64,000 nt of DNA, from positions 1 through 64,000 of the IMG/VR virus record IMGVR_UViG_3300025684_000015. The stretch is one strand, 5' to 3'. Origin of the DNA: a virus. Below, in pieces: positions 47,875 through 55,844 of this stretch. Below the pieces are notes generated by a model. The model searched no databases. It worked only from the letters and a program-made list of their open reading frames with translations, and was not told where the DNA came from. Each line of letters opens with the position of its first letter. Positions within the stretch are counted from its first letter, which is position 1. The position numbers and the translations under genes were made by a program.

Positions 47875-48665
47875 TTTTTGCGAATTCTAAAAGTAACTAC
47901 TTTGCGATCAGCTTCTGCAAAAATTGAAGCTGGTCTAGTTGTGTGTAATCTACGAGAATCATAACAAATAATACGACCTGGCTTAGGACTTACTACTTTA
48001 CAAGTATCGCCCCAGTCAATTGGAAAACCTCGTTGTTGGCCACCTTTTTGATATCTTTGGTCGTCACCAGTTTCTGTATGATTGCTGGTGTAGAACATAT
48101 TATCCGCAAACCATGTTGGATACCATACAGGGTTAGCAACATACATACATGTATATGTACGGTCATTCGATTCATCGGGTTGATCTCGATGAATTCCATG
48201 AGTATGCTTATAGTGTTCATTTGGCTGAGCCGCGGCGTACACTCTCCAACCCTGATCCATATTGGGATCTAATGTTGGTGGTGCAGTGTATTTATCTTTT
48301 ATATACTCATCTGGAGAATTTTCTGCTACTGTGCCTTCGGGCTTACCAGCAATTTCAAATTCACCATCAAATTGCATATTGATACATTGCCACAATTTAT
48401 AAATTGGATCATGAGCTTTTAGACTTTCTTCGTCAGAAGCAAAATGAGCTCTTGGCATGAATAAATGGCGGGGCTCTTCCAGCCGCTTGGGGTAATCATT
48501 GGCTTTCCATTTACCAGGAACATATTCATGAATTTCATGAAAGTTGCTAGTTTTCTGCCTTTTCCAAGCGGCTGTCCAAGTTTGTTCTAATAGGTATTCC
48601 CATACTGAATGTCTAAGATCAGCTGGAACAGCGTCATCGACAACTCTTACTTCATAATCAATCAT
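47871..48665 (-). CDS. 2OG-Fe(II) oxygenase, prolyl-hydroxylase-like (264 aa)
   Basis: THGIHRDQPDESNDRTYTCM has the HxD motif and PGRIICYDSRRLHTTRPAS the distal His, followed by RKVVTFRI with the Arg for 2-oxoglutarate. The N-terminus MIDYEVRVVDDAVPADLRHS fits the usual start. Strongest oxygenase call of the four in this window. Substrate unknown. AGGAT precedes the ATG. Confidence 0.75.
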   Translation of the reverse strand: MIDYEVRVVDDAVPADLRHSVWEYLLEQTWTAAWKRQKTSNFHEIHEYVPGKWKANDYPKRLEEPRHLFMPRAHFASDEESLKAHDPIYKLWQCINMQFDGEFEIAGKPEGTVAENSPDEYIKDKYTAPPTLDPNMDQGWRVYAAAQPNEHYKHTHGIHRDQPDESNDRTYTCMYVANPVWYPTWFADNMFYTSNHTETGDDQRYQKGGQQRGFPIDWGDTCKVVSPKPGRIICYDSRRLHTTRPASIFAEADRKVVTFRIRKK

Positions 48666-48693
48666 TCAAATCACATCCTATTTTTATTTTAGC

Positions 48694-49635
48694 TTAAGAC
48701 TTTTGAATTTTCTCAATGATATTATCACTGAAAACATTCATGTACTTTGTGTACAGATGAGCAGTAGCTGCTTTGAACTTAGCAGTTTCTGATTCAGCCA
48801 TCTTAACAATTTTAATGCCTTGGGTCTTACATTGATCTACGATACCATCGATAGAAGCAACTGATTCACGACGCTCTAAACGAGCAGCATTCAATGCAGC
48901 GTCTTTCAACACGGCTTGAGTCTTTTCATCTAGACCAGCGTAGAATTCTTTACCAACAATAATTGAGGTAAGGAAAAGTGAATGTGCAGTGTCATTAACT
49001 GTACCAAATGCTTCACCCTGCTTAAGAGGAAGAATACGTACATATGTAGACTCACCACCATCAATAACACCATTTGCATGTGCTTCATTCATTTCTTCAA
49101 GTTCAACTGAATCAACAACATTTGCGCCTAGAGCTTTAAATGTGTCTACAGCAACAGGAGACTTAGAAGTACGAATGCTCATACCTTCAAAAGCAGCGAC
49201 GGTATCTAATTCTTTTTCAGACGGGATAACACGGTATCCACCTGAATATGTAAAGGCCAAACCTTGTACAGGTGATTTTGCCTTAAGTCCATCCAATAGA
49301 GACTGGCCGATAGAGCCTTCTAGAACTTTATCTGCATGGTCATGATCGCGGAACAAGAAAGGCATGTCAAGTGCATACATATCTTTATTCCAATCACCAA
49401 GCCATGTAGTATACATCTGCGATGCTTCTACAACGCCATCTTCCATTAACTGGAGAAGATCTTGTTTAGTGACTTTTTCGCCACCATTATACTTATTTGA
49501 GTACTCAGTCAAAGAAAGAATTTCGATGTCTAAAGCACCATTTGTTTGCTCAAGTACTTGCGCTTTGAATCTTTCTGCAGCGCGCAGAAACAAATCAATA
49601 GGCTCATGAGCAATAACCCAACGAATGGTTTTCAT
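48694..49635 (-). CDS. DctP-like TRAP substrate-binding protein without signal peptide (313 aa)
   Basis: DMPFLFRDHDHADKVLEGSI, VQGLAFTYSGGYRVIPSEKE, then FEGMSIRTSKSPVAVDTF with the conserved ligand-binding Arg, and NDTAHSLFLTSIIVGKE follow the DctP family closely. It begins MKTIRWVIAHEPIDLFLRAA directly at the mature domain and lacks a signal peptide, like its paralogue at 41688-42644. A late promoter at 49688-49695 precedes it. A role in the virion or in cytoplasmic ligand sensing is possible. Confidence 0.8.
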   Translation of the reverse strand: MKTIRWVIAHEPIDLFLRAAERFKAQVLEQTNGALDIEILSLTEYSNKYNGGEKVTKQDLLQLMEDGVVEASQMYTTWLGDWNKDMYALDMPFLFRDHDHADKVLEGSIGQSLLDGLKAKSPVQGLAFTYSGGYRVIPSEKELDTVAAFEGMSIRTSKSPVAVDTFKALGANVVDSVELEEMNEAHANGVIDGGESTYVRILPLKQGEAFGTVNDTAHSLFLTSIIVGKEFYAGLDEKTQAVLKDAALNAARLERRESVASIDGIVDQCKTQGIKIVKMAESETAKFKAATAHLYTKYMNVFSDNIIEKIQKS

Positions 49636-49687
49636 TGTTAAACTCCTAATGTTAACACGTGTTTACGTTTTGGTTTGCAACCAACTT

Positions 49688-49695
49688 TATTTATA
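49688..49695 (-). promoter_or_regulatory. T4-type late promoter TATAAATA before the DctP-like gene
   Basis: Exact octamer on the minus strand, 53 bp before the ATG at 49635. Confidence 0.65.
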
Positions 49696-49699
49696 TGTT

Positions 49700-50629
49700 T
49701 TATTTCTTAATATTGTCGTTATGCTTAATTAAAAGCTTTTCAACGATCGCAATATTTTCTAAATAGAATGCACCAATATCTTTACCATCAAATACCGGTG
49801 AATTCATGTCTGATAGTCCAAATACTTTATCTTTACCAAGATTTTTTGTAGCAGCATTTAATACATATCCAAGCTTCAATCTTTTTAGTGTTGGCATTTC
49901 TGAAGAAGCAACAGTAATATTAAATACTTGTGGAGCAGATACTCCCTGTTCAGCTAATGTTGCTACTTCTGGAAGAAGTGGATGGCGGGAAGTACACGAA
50001 GCCGCGGCGGCTTGAATATTTGGATTTTTAGTTTTCATTTGGATATAGTTTTTAGCTTTTTCTACTACCATATTGACTGATCCATCTCCTGCCATTAACA
50101 CCAATCCTTCATAATTAGATTTAAAAATTACGTAATTGATTTCGGTTTTAGCTGCTTCACCAATTTGGAGAGATGTCAAATGCGTAGCATTACCAATACC
50201 TACACCACCAACGGTCATGACATCTTTACCAGCATTTCGCATAGCCTCAATTGAATCTCCTAGATTCGAAATTACAATCCAGCATGCAGATCCTAAAGCA
50301 TGAATAGGAACATATTTTTCACGATCTAATTTACCAGATCTAGTATGTTCTACATATTTTGGTGCGATAATAGATAATCTATTTTGTGGAGATGCATCCA
50401 TTTGTTTTACAGCAATAATTTGCTGACCACCTGGTTTATTTTCAAGATGAAATTGAAATTGATCTTGAATCTTATTAGCTTCTTCGACAATTGCTAAATA
50501 CGCGGGTGTTCCGCCATGAGACGCTGAATACGGACTTTGAATATAGATGTCTTCTTTTGCAAAAGCGTGTGTAGACCCTAGTGTAAACGCAACTGTCGCG
50601 CTAACCATTAAAGTTTTTAAGTTTTTCAT
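49700..50629 (-). CDS. second TctC/Bug-family-like binding protein, divergent (309 aa)
   Basis: Residues 1-24 (MKNLKTLMVSATVAFTLGST then HAFA) are a signal peptide. The mature protein has IYIQSPYSASHGG, HLENKPGGQQIIAVKQM (the PGG motif) and MTVGGVGIGNATHL, the TctC pattern, but is more divergent than 42651-43604. It may recognise another ligand for the same TctAB permease. The start lies within the end of the PP-loop gene. Confidence 0.7.
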   Translation of the reverse strand: MKNLKTLMVSATVAFTLGSTHAFAKEDIYIQSPYSASHGGTPAYLAIVEEANKIQDQFQFHLENKPGGQQIIAVKQMDASPQNRLSIIAPKYVEHTRSGKLDREKYVPIHALGSACWIVISNLGDSIEAMRNAGKDVMTVGGVGIGNATHLTSLQIGEAAKTEINYVIFKSNYEGLVLMAGDGSVNMVVEKAKNYIQMKTKNPNIQAAAASCTSRHPLLPEVATLAEQGVSAPQVFNITVASSEMPTLKRLKLGYVLNAATKNLGKDKVFGLSDMNSPVFDGKDIGAFYLENIAIVEKLLIKHNDNIKK

Positions 50630-51806
50630 AAAAATACTCTTCTATTCCTTCGTTGTTAAAATATTTCATTTGATAATTTTCATCTAAACCAAACATATTA
50701 TCTAGTTCATCGTTTATCGCAATTCGATGCCGATTCACAATGATTTGTTTAGATGGTATTTTCATTTTGTACCAATAGTACCAATCATTGGCATCTAAAC
50801 TATGTATATAGTCTTTAGCTGCCATTTTATAACGACCCTGTGTTGTGCCTAAGATTTTTTGGCCGTTATTATTATTTACCATAGACCATAATTGAAAGTC
50901 TACAGCGTTAAACCAATTAATTTGTTTTTCGTATATTTTACTACGATCAACACCTGTTGATTGAATGCTTCCAGCCCTTAGCGCACAATGCATATATTTT
51001 GGATTAAAGATAATCCACCAAAAGAAATCATGTAAGGTAGTTACTTTGCACTTTGCTGTTTCAATATTTCTAACCATTTTGTTATAATACATTTCGCCAA
51101 ATGCTTTATCAAGAGATGATTTTTCGGTATTAGAATATTTAAAATATCTACCATCTAAACAAAGATTAAAATACTTAATAATTGCTTGTTTATATTCGCT
51201 ATAATGAACTTCTGGGTTGTCAATATTATCTTTTAACGCATATGCTTCTTTTGTATAATCAAAATAATAAGGAATTGACGGATATAATTTAGTACCTAAT
51301 TCAGTACCAAATAGAGCATCACCTTGATCACCTACAATAACTGTATAGTTTTGTTCCACAACAGTACGTCTCATATCAAATTCTTTACTGTTATGAATCT
51401 TAAGTTTATCTTTAATAAATCTATTATAGAAGAATTCATTCTCAATAATTGAGTCAAAACTCATTGAAATTGTAATATTATCTAATTGTTTATCTGTAAG
51501 ATTTTTAATTAATGCCGCAACAATTGCTGTTGAATCTATACCACCAGAATATAGAATAAGAAATTGTTCATCTGTATTATCAATTCTTTTTGCGATATTT
51601 AAAGCTGTTTCATCACTAATTTGCGCAAATGATTTATTAAAGTCTTTTGATAAATCTGGCATATCATAACCAGGCGGTAATACCAAATCATCACCCCATG
51701 GAGTATCCCACTCTCCATCTCTTGGAGAATATGAATTATACCCAAATGCTAATGAGATATTATAAAAAAACTTAGCTCCATCGTTTTGAAAGTTATATTT
51801 TTTCAT
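50601..51806 (-). CDS. PP-loop (asparagine-synthetase-like) protein (401 aa)
   Basis: FLILYSGGIDSTAIVAALIK is the PP-loop and VIVGDQGDALFG the second AsnB-like motif (G-D-x-G-D-x-x-F). The 100 N-terminal residues lack a catalytic Cys2, so no glutaminase. The start at 51806 (MKKYNFQNDG) lies after the stop of the partner gene; an upstream ATG at 51866 is possible. Similar in design to 46250-47269, so the two may act on related substrates. Confidence 0.68.
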   Translation of the reverse strand: MKKYNFQNDGAKFFYNISLAFGYNSYSPRDGEWDTPWGDDLVLPPGYDMPDLSKDFNKSFAQISDETALNIAKRIDNTDEQFLILYSGGIDSTAIVAALIKNLTDKQLDNITISMSFDSIIENEFFYNRFIKDKLKIHNSKEFDMRRTVVEQNYTVIVGDQGDALFGTELGTKLYPSIPYYFDYTKEAYALKDNIDNPEVHYSEYKQAIIKYFNLCLDGRYFKYSNTEKSSLDKAFGEMYYNKMVRNIETAKCKVTTLHDFFWWIIFNPKYMHCALRAGSIQSTGVDRSKIYEKQINWFNAVDFQLWSMVNNNNGQKILGTTQGRYKMAAKDYIHSLDANDWYYWYKMKIPSKQIIVNRHRIAINDELDNMFGLDENYQMKYFNNEGIEEYFYEKLKNFNG

Positions 51807-51825
51807 AACTTTACGATGGTAAAAT

Positions 51826-52461
51826 TTAAAAGGTGTATAATGTATTAGAAAAAAACGGTTTTGCATATCGACTCAAATTCTCATAAAATTTTCTTTTTCG
51901 TAGGTTGCTTGTTTTAGATTTACTAAAGGCAACCATGATGTTGTCATATAATTCGTCAACATCTTTTGAATAATAAATTAGCTCGTAAATTGCTTCTTTA
52001 AATCCATTCTCAAAGTCTTTGTGACCACCATCAGATGCATGATAACCCATATCTTTATATGTTTCAATTCCCTTTGAATCTACAAAAGAAAAAATAGATT
52101 CGTACGATGATGGAAGTTCCATTTCAGTTTTTATAGTAGATTTTATAATTACAAACGTCATGCGAATATAATCTAAATGAGACTCAAAGATGTCTTGTGG
52201 AGTGTTCTGCTGAGGACCCAAATCTACATAAGAATCTTGTGGTTTAATTACTAGATATGGATATGGAGAAGACTGGCGGTATCCCTTTGGGTTACCTAGT
52301 GTCCAATTAGTACATACGCTATTATCAATTTCAGGCAATGTGACTGGAATTATGTTACACAATATTTTAGAGGTAAGTACTGTGGCTGTCTCGTATAGAG
52401 AGTGTACATCTTGATCGATAATTAAAAATCGTTCAATAGTATTTGAATATAATCCATGCAT
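51826..52461 (-). CDS. unknown protein preceding a PP-loop enzyme (211 aa)
   Basis: Not recognised. It starts MHGLYSNTIERFLIIDQDVH and has a helical C-terminus with many Lys and Tyr. Position matches the 202-aa protein at 47266-47874, suggesting a paired system. RBS weak. Fairly AT-rich. Confidence 0.5.
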   Translation of the reverse strand: MHGLYSNTIERFLIIDQDVHSLYETATVLTSKILCNIIPVTLPEIDNSVCTNWTLGNPKGYRQSSPYPYLVIKPQDSYVDLGPQQNTPQDIFESHLDYIRMTFVIIKSTIKTEMELPSSYESIFSFVDSKGIETYKDMGYHASDGGHKDFENGFKEAIYELIYYSKDVDELYDNIMVAFSKSKTSNLRKRKFYENLSRYAKPFFSNTLYTF

Positions 52462-52488
52462 AATATAATATAACCTAAACGTGATTAA

Positions 52489-52944
52489 TCACATCTCTTT
52501 TATCACACCAATGTGATTATCTTGTTCTGTGCCAGAAATGGTTTGGAATCCATTCTGTAATGCCCAATCTAATTTACTTATTTTCATCCAACCAAACATT
52601 TTTAGATAATTTGACCAATGTTTTTCATAAGCTTCTTCTAAAAGAAGAGCGCCTAATCCCTGATGTCGCCATTCTTTACGAATATTTATAGTACGAAAAC
52701 GAATGGTAGATATATCCCACTCATATAATTGAGTAACTCCTATAATCCCATCAAAGTCTACTTCAGGATGTCGATCATATAGCCCATAACATTTGGATAT
52801 AGGATTATCTATACTAGAACGAAATGGCCCTAATTGGCTAACCAGTTGTCTATAGTTTTTATTGGGATCATTGAAGTGATCTACTTCTTTCCAATATTCT
52901 ACAATTTGATCAAAGGAGATCTCTTCAACTTCAATTCCATCCAT
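52489..52944 (-). CDS. GNAT-family N-acetyltransferase (151 aa)
   Basis: TIRFRTINIRKEWRHQGLGA then LLLEEAYEKHW is the acetyl-CoA motif A (R/Q-x-x-G-x-G/A), followed by LKMFGWMKIS and a last strand region NGFQTISGTEQ. Single GNAT domain, full length. Target unknown. It lies between a secreted protein and the second PP-loop pair, one base from the gene upstream. Confidence 0.78.
   Translation of the reverse strand: MDGIEVEEISFDQIVEYWKEVDHFNDPNKNYRQLVSQLGPFRSSIDNPISKCYGLYDRHPEVDFDGIIGVTQLYEWDISTIRFRTINIRKEWRHQGLGALLLEEAYEKHWSNYLKMFGWMKISKLDWALQNGFQTISGTEQDNHIGVIKEM
52683..52690 (-). promoter_or_regulatory. possible late promoter TATAAATA (intragenic)
   Basis: Exact octamer in the GNAT gene, 222 bp upstream of the 211-aa gene. 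It may be chance. Confidence 0.3.
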
Positions 52945-53289
52945 TTACGTTTGAGTACCTTTATTTGCTAAAACGTTAGTACTAAATTTATCACCAGATG
53001 TAATTACACATGTGGTACCACGAGTTTTATTTACTACTATAAATGTCCATGTTAATGTATCATAATTAATCCACAATGAATGAAAAAGACCTTCACCAGT
53101 CGATGTTTCACTAGGTGCTACAAATATAATTTCTTCATCATATTTATTTTTTAAATTTTCTACAATATCATCTGTTTTTCCACAAAATATTGGTAGTTGC
53201 ATTGTGCTCACCCGAGGAGTAGCATCATTAGCAAAAACTAAAGTAGAAGCACAAACGAGTAAAGTAAACATTATTACATATCTTTTCAT
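52945..53289 (-). CDS. secreted small protein (114 aa)
   Basis: Residues 1-20 (MKRYVIMFTLLVCASTLVFA) are a signal peptide. The mature part starts NDATPRVSTMQLPIFCGKTD and has a second Cys (GTTCVITSG), so a disulphide in the periplasm is likely. Function unknown. First gene downstream of the tmRNA hairpin. Confidence 0.65.
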   Translation of the reverse strand: MKRYVIMFTLLVCASTLVFANDATPRVSTMQLPIFCGKTDDIVENLKNKYDEEIIFVAPSETSTGEGLFHSLWINYDTLTWTFIVVNKTRGTTCVITSGDKFSTNVLANKGTQT

Positions 53290-53302
53290 AATGATACTTC
53301 CT

Positions 53303-53348
53303 CTTAAAAAAACGAATGGTAGGTTATTCTGTTACTAGGAAACCTACC
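53303..53348 (-). terminator. hairpin terminator after the tmRNA
   Basis: GGTAGGTT (53318-53325) pairs with AACCTACC (53341-53348), followed on the minus strand by ATTCG and TTTTTTT. Confidence 0.75.
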
Positions 53349-53555
53349 GAAACCCTATCCGACTATGCTGCTAGAGCGTAATCTTGAGGAGCAAAGTTAT
53401 CGTTTGCATTTACTTTTGTGATTCTCCGCTGCCTTCACGTATCTGTCGATCCTATTTCGCCCCCATCATAAGCACACTCAGTAAATGTGTTTATGGTGGA
53501 GGCGGTGGGTACTGCCCCCACGTCCAGCCTACATCCATCCAGTTTCACTGAATCA
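53318..53555 (-). ncRNA. ssrA: circularly permuted tmRNA (ssrA)
   Basis: On the minus strand the tag frame GCA...TAG at 53407-53363 encodes ANDNFAPQDYALAA, ending in the protease signal ALAA. The tRNA-like ends are permuted: the 3' part comes first, with T arm GTGGG-GGCAGTA-CCCAC, acceptor strand CGCCTCC and encoded CCA (53496-53494). A 29-nt hairpin spacer follows, then the 5' acceptor strand GGGGGCG (53464-53458) and a GGATCGAC segment. GGGGGCG and CGCCTCC pair over 7 bp. A hairpin with T-run (53318-53348) closes the gene. Permuted genes are typical of Alphaproteobacteria. It would rescue ribosomes and tag proteins during infection. Confidence 0.92.
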
Positions 53556-53559
53556 TTTT

Positions 53560-53567
53560 TATTTATA
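53560..53567 (-). promoter_or_regulatory. T4-type late promoter TATAAATA for the tmRNA
   Basis: Exact octamer. The expected start point, near 53553, lies just before the acceptor piece of the tmRNA. Confidence 0.7.
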
Positions 53568-53571
53568 CTAC

Positions 53572-53700
53572 TTACTTACAAAGATCTTCATACTTCGTGG
53601 AGTGTACTCTATGTTTTGACATGTCTCTACCTAAATATCCTGGCGTTTTTTCTTTACTATTAAACATTTTAGATAATAACTTAACAAGTTTTTTGAGCAT
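53572..53700 (-). CDS. 42-aa basic protein upstream of the tmRNA
   Basis: An ORF MLKKLVKLLSKMFNSKEKTP followed by GYLGRDMSKHRVHSTKYEDL. GGAGAG stands 5 nt before the ATG. An amphipathic basic N-terminal helix. It is driven by the promoter at 53773-53801, and its end lies 5 nt before the tmRNA late promoter. Function unknown. Confidence 0.6.
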   Translation of the reverse strand: MLKKLVKLLSKMFNSKEKTPGYLGRDMSKHRVHSTKYEDLCK

Positions 53701-53772
53701 ATTTCTCTCCATTTCAGTTAGTATATTGTCGGAATATTAAGGGTATCCCCCTCTTTCCGGATTAACTCTATT

Positions 53773-53801
53773 ATTATACCACATAAAAATGTATTTGTAA
53801 A
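53773..53801 (-). promoter_or_regulatory. sigma70-like early promoter facing the tmRNA region
   Basis: TTTACA, 17 bp, TATAAT on the minus strand. With the plus-strand late promoter next to it, it makes this a divergent control region. Confidence 0.8.
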
Positions 53802-53811
53802 CAGTTTTTTT

Positions 53812-53819
53812 TATAAATA
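53812..53819 (+). promoter_or_regulatory. T4-type late promoter TATAAATA for the plus-strand block
   Basis: Exact octamer 45 bp upstream of the first plus-strand gene at 53865. Confidence 0.75.
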
Positions 53820-53864
53820 AGATTGAAATACAAACTTTTATTATCTATTTTATGAGGATTTAGA

Positions 53865-54419
53865 ATGTTTAAGAAGCTAGCAATCTGTGCTAGCTTTATT
53901 ATGTATATATCATTACCGGCAATGGCACAAGAACAAGACGTCATTGTTACTGACTCGACAAGTAATAGCACAGTGACAACGAACGGTCAAATGACCACAA
54001 CGGTAAAACAACCACCTCCGTCCGCAATCTCACCACAATTTAGTAGTGGTAGCAATAGTGATCTATGTACTATTGGCGTAGCGGGTGCTGTCCAAACGCA
54101 AATTCTTGGTATCTCTGCAGGTACCACTTACACCGAAAAAAATTGTATCAGATTAAAAAATGCTAAGACTTTATACGATATGGGTATGAAGGTCGCAGCA
54201 GTGTCTGTCATGTGTCAAGATTCAAAGATCTTTGATGCTATGAATCATGCTGGTACACCCTGTCCATATAATGGAACAATTGGTGATGCCGCGCGTCTTG
54301 GTTGGGAAACCCACGTTGAGACTACGAGAAAAGAATTAGAAGATTCGGATAATATCAATGTTAAAGAAGCTGCTACTGTTGGTGGTATGGGTCTTTTGGC
54401 CTTCTTACTGCTACTCTGA
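53865..54419 (+). CDS. secreted/membrane phage protein (184 aa)
   Basis: A signal peptide (MFKKLAICASFIMYISLPAM, cut after AMA) is followed by a Ser/Thr/Pro linker, then a conserved core CTIGVAGAVQTQILGISAGT, KNCIRLKNAKTLYDMGMKVA, VMCQD with paired Cys residues, and a C-terminal hydrophobic segment. The core is one I have met in marine T4-like phages. GAGGA precedes the ATG. First of five exported proteins. Role unknown. Confidence 0.7.
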   Translation: MFKKLAICASFIMYISLPAMAQEQDVIVTDSTSNSTVTTNGQMTTTVKQPPPSAISPQFSSGSNSDLCTIGVAGAVQTQILGISAGTTYTEKNCIRLKNAKTLYDMGMKVAAVSVMCQDSKIFDAMNHAGTPCPYNGTIGDAARLGWETHVETTRKELEDSDNINVKEAATVGGMGLLAFLLLL

Positions 54420-55263
54420 AAGTATTGCCCCGTATCCAGGTCGAACTGGTAATGCCGCTAGTAATGGGCATCAATGGGTAATGAAGAATATTCTGCCTGA
54501 CGTCGCAGGGTTGGATATTAATGCAGTTATTTACAATTATACGATTCAAAAGAAAACTGAAGATGCTGCCACTGTGCATATTCAAAATGAAAACGCTAGT
54601 GGGTCTGGATATATTTTTAGAGAGACTGACGAATGGAGACCAGGATCATTGGGAGGAACTATAATCAATAAAGTCGTTCAAGTGAATCCTGGAATTCCAA
54701 GAGCCGCATGGGGAGATGGATCTATTGCTGTTGAGGGTGATGGTTCAGTTACTGATGCAAATGTAAGTTATAATTACAGAGTTAATCCTTGTTTTGATCC
54801 ACAGTTTGATCCCAATTGTCCAGGATATGTTGAACCTAAACTGGACATTGAAATACCTACAGTAGATCTAACTACATTATATGACGCAACTAAAGATGAA
54901 AACGTAGATTTAAGTAATGAAGAATTAGTTCTTATACAAGAAAATGACGAGCAGCTAGAAAAAGAAAAAGAAAAAGAAAAGGAAGAAGCTGAAGAAAAAG
55001 TTAGAAAGTACAGATTAGAAAAAGCTTTATCTGCTACTGATGCTTCAGCCTTATTCGCAGAAAATCAATTAATTCAACAAATGAATGAAATTGCTAATTT
55101 AGCTGTAATTGCTCAAGGATACAATAAAACAATATCAGGCGGCGCATATAAAGAAACTATTGAATTAGTTGATTCTAAATTGCCTGATAACGGAACAGGT
55201 TTAAGAAATAACTTAGCTCAACAAATATTGCATAATGAATTAGTGGATATGCAATACAAGTAA
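54358..55263 (+). CDS. exported protein with coiled-coil region (301 aa)
   Basis: The start lies 62 nt inside the previous gene. MLKKLLLLVVWVFWPSYCYS is a signal peptide. The mature N-terminal domain (to about 150) is beta-rich, with RVNPCFDPQFDPNCPGYVEP holding a Cys pair. Residues about 195-230 are a Glu/Lys coiled coil, then a helical end. Function unknown. Confidence 0.68.
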   Translation: MLKKLLLLVVWVFWPSYCYSESIAPYPGRTGNAASNGHQWVMKNILPDVAGLDINAVIYNYTIQKKTEDAATVHIQNENASGSGYIFRETDEWRPGSLGGTIINKVVQVNPGIPRAAWGDGSIAVEGDGSVTDANVSYNYRVNPCFDPQFDPNCPGYVEPKLDIEIPTVDLTTLYDATKDENVDLSNEELVLIQENDEQLEKEKEKEKEEAEEKVRKYRLEKALSATDASALFAENQLIQQMNEIANLAVIAQGYNKTISGGAYKETIELVDSKLPDNGTGLRNNLAQQILHNELVDMQYK

Positions 55264-55297
55264 TATTATGTCACTCTAAACTTATAGGAGAAAACAC

Positions 55298-55828
55298 ATG
55301 AGATATGTGTTCACTAAACAAAAAGTTATAGCATTAAGTGTAGGCATGGGCATATTAGGGTCTGGCTTAACTTATGCTAAGGCAGAACAAGTGCCAATTA
55401 ATGGTATTGTAACATCTAGATGCATTATTCAAACTGACACTGCTGGTGTGTTTGGAAACCCTAATGCGTATACACTAACAACTGCACCAGCTGATGGTGG
55501 ATTACCACCTATTATTCGTTTTGATGTAACTCTAGCTGATGCTTATTATGCAGTAATTACTCCACCAACTGAATTTTCATCTAGTCCAGCATTACCAGAT
55601 CAAGTAACGTTTACTGGTAATACAACAGTTGAGGCAGTATCTGATGCAACAGGCATGGGTTCATATGAATCAAATAAAATTCAAACTGGTATGACTGACA
55701 AATATGATCTCACCGCAACTGGAAGTACATGGTTTAAAACAGCATCTGTCGCAACGATGGGTGGTAGTAAATCATTTCCAGGTGGAAACTACACAGCACT
55801 AGTAACTGCTGAATGTATTGCTCAGTAA
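55298..55828 (+). CDS. exported fimbrial-like beta protein (176 aa)
   Basis: A signal peptide (about 1-29, cut near AKA-EQ), then VPINGIVTSRCIIQTDTAGV, alternating strands with few charges, and a last strand ALVTAECIAQ pairing Cys with the first. Cys near both ends, a Gly-rich middle and an x-G-x-Y-T-x-x-V ending resemble DUF4402/spore-coat-U or pilin-type beta sandwiches. Inference from pattern only. Confidence 0.6.
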   Translation: MRYVFTKQKVIALSVGMGILGSGLTYAKAEQVPINGIVTSRCIIQTDTAGVFGNPNAYTLTTAPADGGLPPIIRFDVTLADAYYAVITPPTEFSSSPALPDQVTFTGNTTVEAVSDATGMGSYESNKIQTGMTDKYDLTATGSTWFKTASVATMGGSKSFPGGNYTALVTAECIAQ

Positions 55829-55844
55829 TAGGATAGTGTTTGTT

